21,275 bases of DNA. Origin: Clostridia bacterium (GTDB lineage Bacteria > Bacillota > Clostridia > Christensenellales > Aristaeellaceae). Below the pieces are notes generated by a model. That model was not told where the DNA came from. It searched no databases and saw nothing but the letters and a program-made list of their open reading frames with translations. A program made the translations under genes and the position numbers. The stretch covers positions 1 through 21,275 of the forward strand of contig JAFUWR010000009.1 in the NCBI GenBank assembly GCA_017471125.1. The letters run 5' to 3'. Below, in pieces: positions 20,378 to 21,275 of the stretch (position 1 is the stretch's first letter; every line of letters starts with the position of its first letter).

Positions 20378-20689
20378 ATGAATAGTCCCGGTTTTTTCAA
20401 GGCGATCGGCAGGCGCGTGCGCGATGCCCGCGTCAGGAAGGGGCTGACCCAAGAGGCGCTTGCGCAGATGACGGAGGTATCGACTTCCTTTGTGGGACAC
20501 ATCGAGCGCGGGGAAAAGGCCGCATCGATGGACACGATGGCCCGCATGTGCGACGCGCTGGAGGTCTCCCTCGATCACCTCGTCCGCGGCAAAGCTTACG
20601 CCTGCGACCAGATTCGGTGCCCGCTATATGTGGAGATGAAGGATGTGCTGATGCGTTACAGCCTGTCGGGATATGATGAGAAAAAATGA
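20378..20689 (+). CDS. XRE-family transcriptional regulator
   Basis: 103 aa. A Cro/CI helix-turn-helix domain spans about residues 7-68: IGRRVRDARVRKGLTQEALA, QMTEVSTSFVGHIERGEKAA and DTMARMCDALEVSLDHLVRG. The C-terminal 30 residues (KAYACDQIRCPLYVEMKDVL and onward) contain two cysteines and could mediate dimerisation or sensing; the function is unknown. The ATG has only a distant GGAGG (13 bases) and a GTGG nearer, so translation may be weak. Its promoter overlaps the shared operator, suggesting repression by itself or by the divergent XRE protein. Confidence 0.88.
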   Translation: MNSPGFFKAIGRRVRDARVRKGLTQEALAQMTEVSTSFVGHIERGEKAASMDTMARMCDALEVSLDHLVRGKAYACDQIRCPLYVEMKDVLMRYSLSGYDEKK

Positions 20690-20732
20690 TACGATGCTCT
20701 GTATGCCCAGCCAATGGTCGGGTATAGAAAAA

Positions 20733-20766
20733 CCTCCGCGTCAAAGTGATGCGGAGGCTTTCTTTT
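20733..20766 (+). terminator. Intrinsic terminator after the second XRE gene
   Basis: CCTCCGC (20733-20739) and GCGGAGG (20751-20757) with an 11-base loop, followed by CTTTCTTTT. The stem resembles the one after rpsR (GCCTCCGCG). Confidence 0.8.
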
Positions 20767-20902
20767 GATGTTAAGGTCGCTTTCGGAGCAGCGAAACGCT
20801 CGCGTATTGATTTCTTGTTCAGAGCCAAGAGAAGCTCACTGGGAAATTGTCTCACTTGTGGGCTGAGATACACCCGCTGTTAAAGGGGGAGACGACCTCT
20901 CC

Positions 20903-21048
20903 GCCGACTTCGTCGGCACCTCTCCGTGGGCCTGCCGGCCCGTTCTCGCTGAAAAGGTGCCTTGCCTGAATCTTTGATTCAGTCAAGGCAGTCCGCCAAA
21001 GGCGGACCTGGAAACCCAAAGGGTTTCCAGCCTCCAGTCACTGGACTG
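20903..21048. repeat. String of consecutive short-loop hairpins
   Basis: Back-to-back perfect or near-perfect hairpins: GCCGAC-TTC-GTCGGC (20903-20917); a 14-bp stem with one mismatch around TGAATC-TTT-GATTCA (20959-20989); GTCCGCC-AAA-GGCGGAC (20991-21007); CTGGAAACCC-AAA-GGGTTTCCAG (21008-21030); CCAGT-C-ACTGG (21034-21044). Most loops are three bases. The 20690-21275 stretch has no credible gene; this segment reads like a dispersed non-coding repeat or a structured RNA. Confidence 0.75.
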
Positions 21049-21162
21049 TTTTCCGGGCGCTCGAACCCTGAGAGGGGAGGCAAGGGGGTCACGACTATGC
21101 GCGGCAGCCTTGGCTCGCCCCCGTGAGGGGGGAGAGCTGGCGCGAAGCGCAAGACGGATGAG

Positions 21163-21194
21163 GTCCCGGGCGGGCGCCGCAACGGCGCCCCTAC
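21163..21194. repeat. Second partial copy of the GC-rich palindromic element
   Basis: AACGGCGCCCCTAC at 21181-21194 is identical to the right end of the element at 187-264, and the preceding bases (CGGGCGGGCGCCGC) resemble the corresponding CGGCGGGCGTCGA there. The left half is absent, so it is a truncated copy embedded in a repeat-rich stretch. Confidence 0.65.
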
Positions 21195-21205
21195 GGGTAT
21201 TCCTG

Positions 21206-21275
21206 GTCCCTGTTGCCTGTTCCCTGGTCCCTCCGTCACCCTACTCCCTACTCCCTACTGCCTACTCCCGACTCC
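21206..21275. repeat. Heptamer-repeat locus 4, continuing beyond the window
   Basis: First array 21206-21233: GTCCCTG, TTGCCTG, TTCCCTG, GTCCCTC. After CGTCACC (21234-21240) a second array runs to the window end: CTACTCC, CTACTCC, CTACTGC, CTACTCC, CGACTCC. The 29 bases from 21241 are the exact reverse complement of the left array of locus 2 (7589-7617), and the first array uses the same TTCCCTG/TTGCCTG units as the right array of locus 2. Confidence 0.82.

Noticed and set aside
20082..20689. Prophage remnant suggested by the cI/cro-like gene pair
   Set aside because: No integrase, phage structural genes or attachment sites are seen; small XRE pairs are common outside phages.
20433..20873. 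146-codon open frame on the minus strand over the second XRE gene and its terminator
   Set aside because: It is antisense to a clear helix-turn-helix gene, crosses an intrinsic terminator, and its product shows no recognisable features.
20979..21239. 86-codon open frame on the minus strand in the final repeat region
   Set aside because: It is a translation of hairpins and heptamer repeats, with no ribosome binding site or family resemblance.

Overview
The window looks like chromosomal core from a GC-rich Firmicute, most likely an uncultured Clostridia-type bacterium. This is inferred from gene content: the Firmicutes division cluster sepF-yggT-ylmH-divIVA with an HlyD-like adaptor at its head, a Clostridia-style lgt, a zinc-type bS18, an rpsF-ssb-rpsR operon, strong AGGAGG ribosome binding sites and AT-rich sigma-A promoters in an otherwise very GC-rich sequence. 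I see no rRNA, tRNA, CRISPR array, insertion sequence or prophage structural gene.

Layout. (1) 4748 to 1, minus strand: one division/cell-envelope operon reading HlyD-like adaptor, yggS (PLP homeostasis), sepF, yggT, ylmH, divIVA and a partial DUF5665-like gene. (2) lgt on the plus strand, divergent from the adaptor; both -10/-35 sets are visible between them. (3) 10554 to 5744, minus strand: CrtO-like acyltransferase, diacylglycerol glycosyltransferase-like protein, deoC, iron-sulfur flavoprotein-like NAD(P)H reductase, a GreA-family factor and a two-domain class II aldolase, from a clear promoter at 10593-10621. (4) 10710 to 13178, plus strand: rnz (RNase Z), then a BrnT/BrnA toxin-antitoxin pair with a perfect consensus promoter, followed 19 nt later by a type I L-asparaginase. 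(5) 18398 to 13214, minus strand: inositol-monophosphatase-family phosphatase, acyltransferase-3 membrane protein, PHP-domain phosphoesterase, EamA transporter and a DUF362 protein with a C-terminal cysteine cluster, tightly packed and often overlapping. (6) 18781 to 20018, plus strand: rpsF-ssb-rpsR with a promoter and a hairpin leader that resembles the S6:S18 autoregulatory motif. (7) 20082 to 20689: two small XRE regulators, divergent, sharing an operator region. (8) 20690 to 21275: no gene; a terminator followed by a string of hairpins and repeats.

The most unusual material lies between the genes. Four intergenic loci carry short tandem arrays of 7-bp units, in pairs facing each other or side by side across a short core (3481-3564, 7589-7668, 18481-18628, 21206-21275). 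Three different heptamer families share the same scaffold and, in three of the loci, the same variant unit in the second position. They resemble the short tandemly repeated repetitive sequences known from filamentous cyanobacteria. Other points are a brnT mRNA that should start at or next to its own start codon, with two 8-bp palindromes 11 bp apart over the -10 and start; a two-repressor switch; and a candidate S6:S18 leader. Functions are read from recognisable motifs without database searches.
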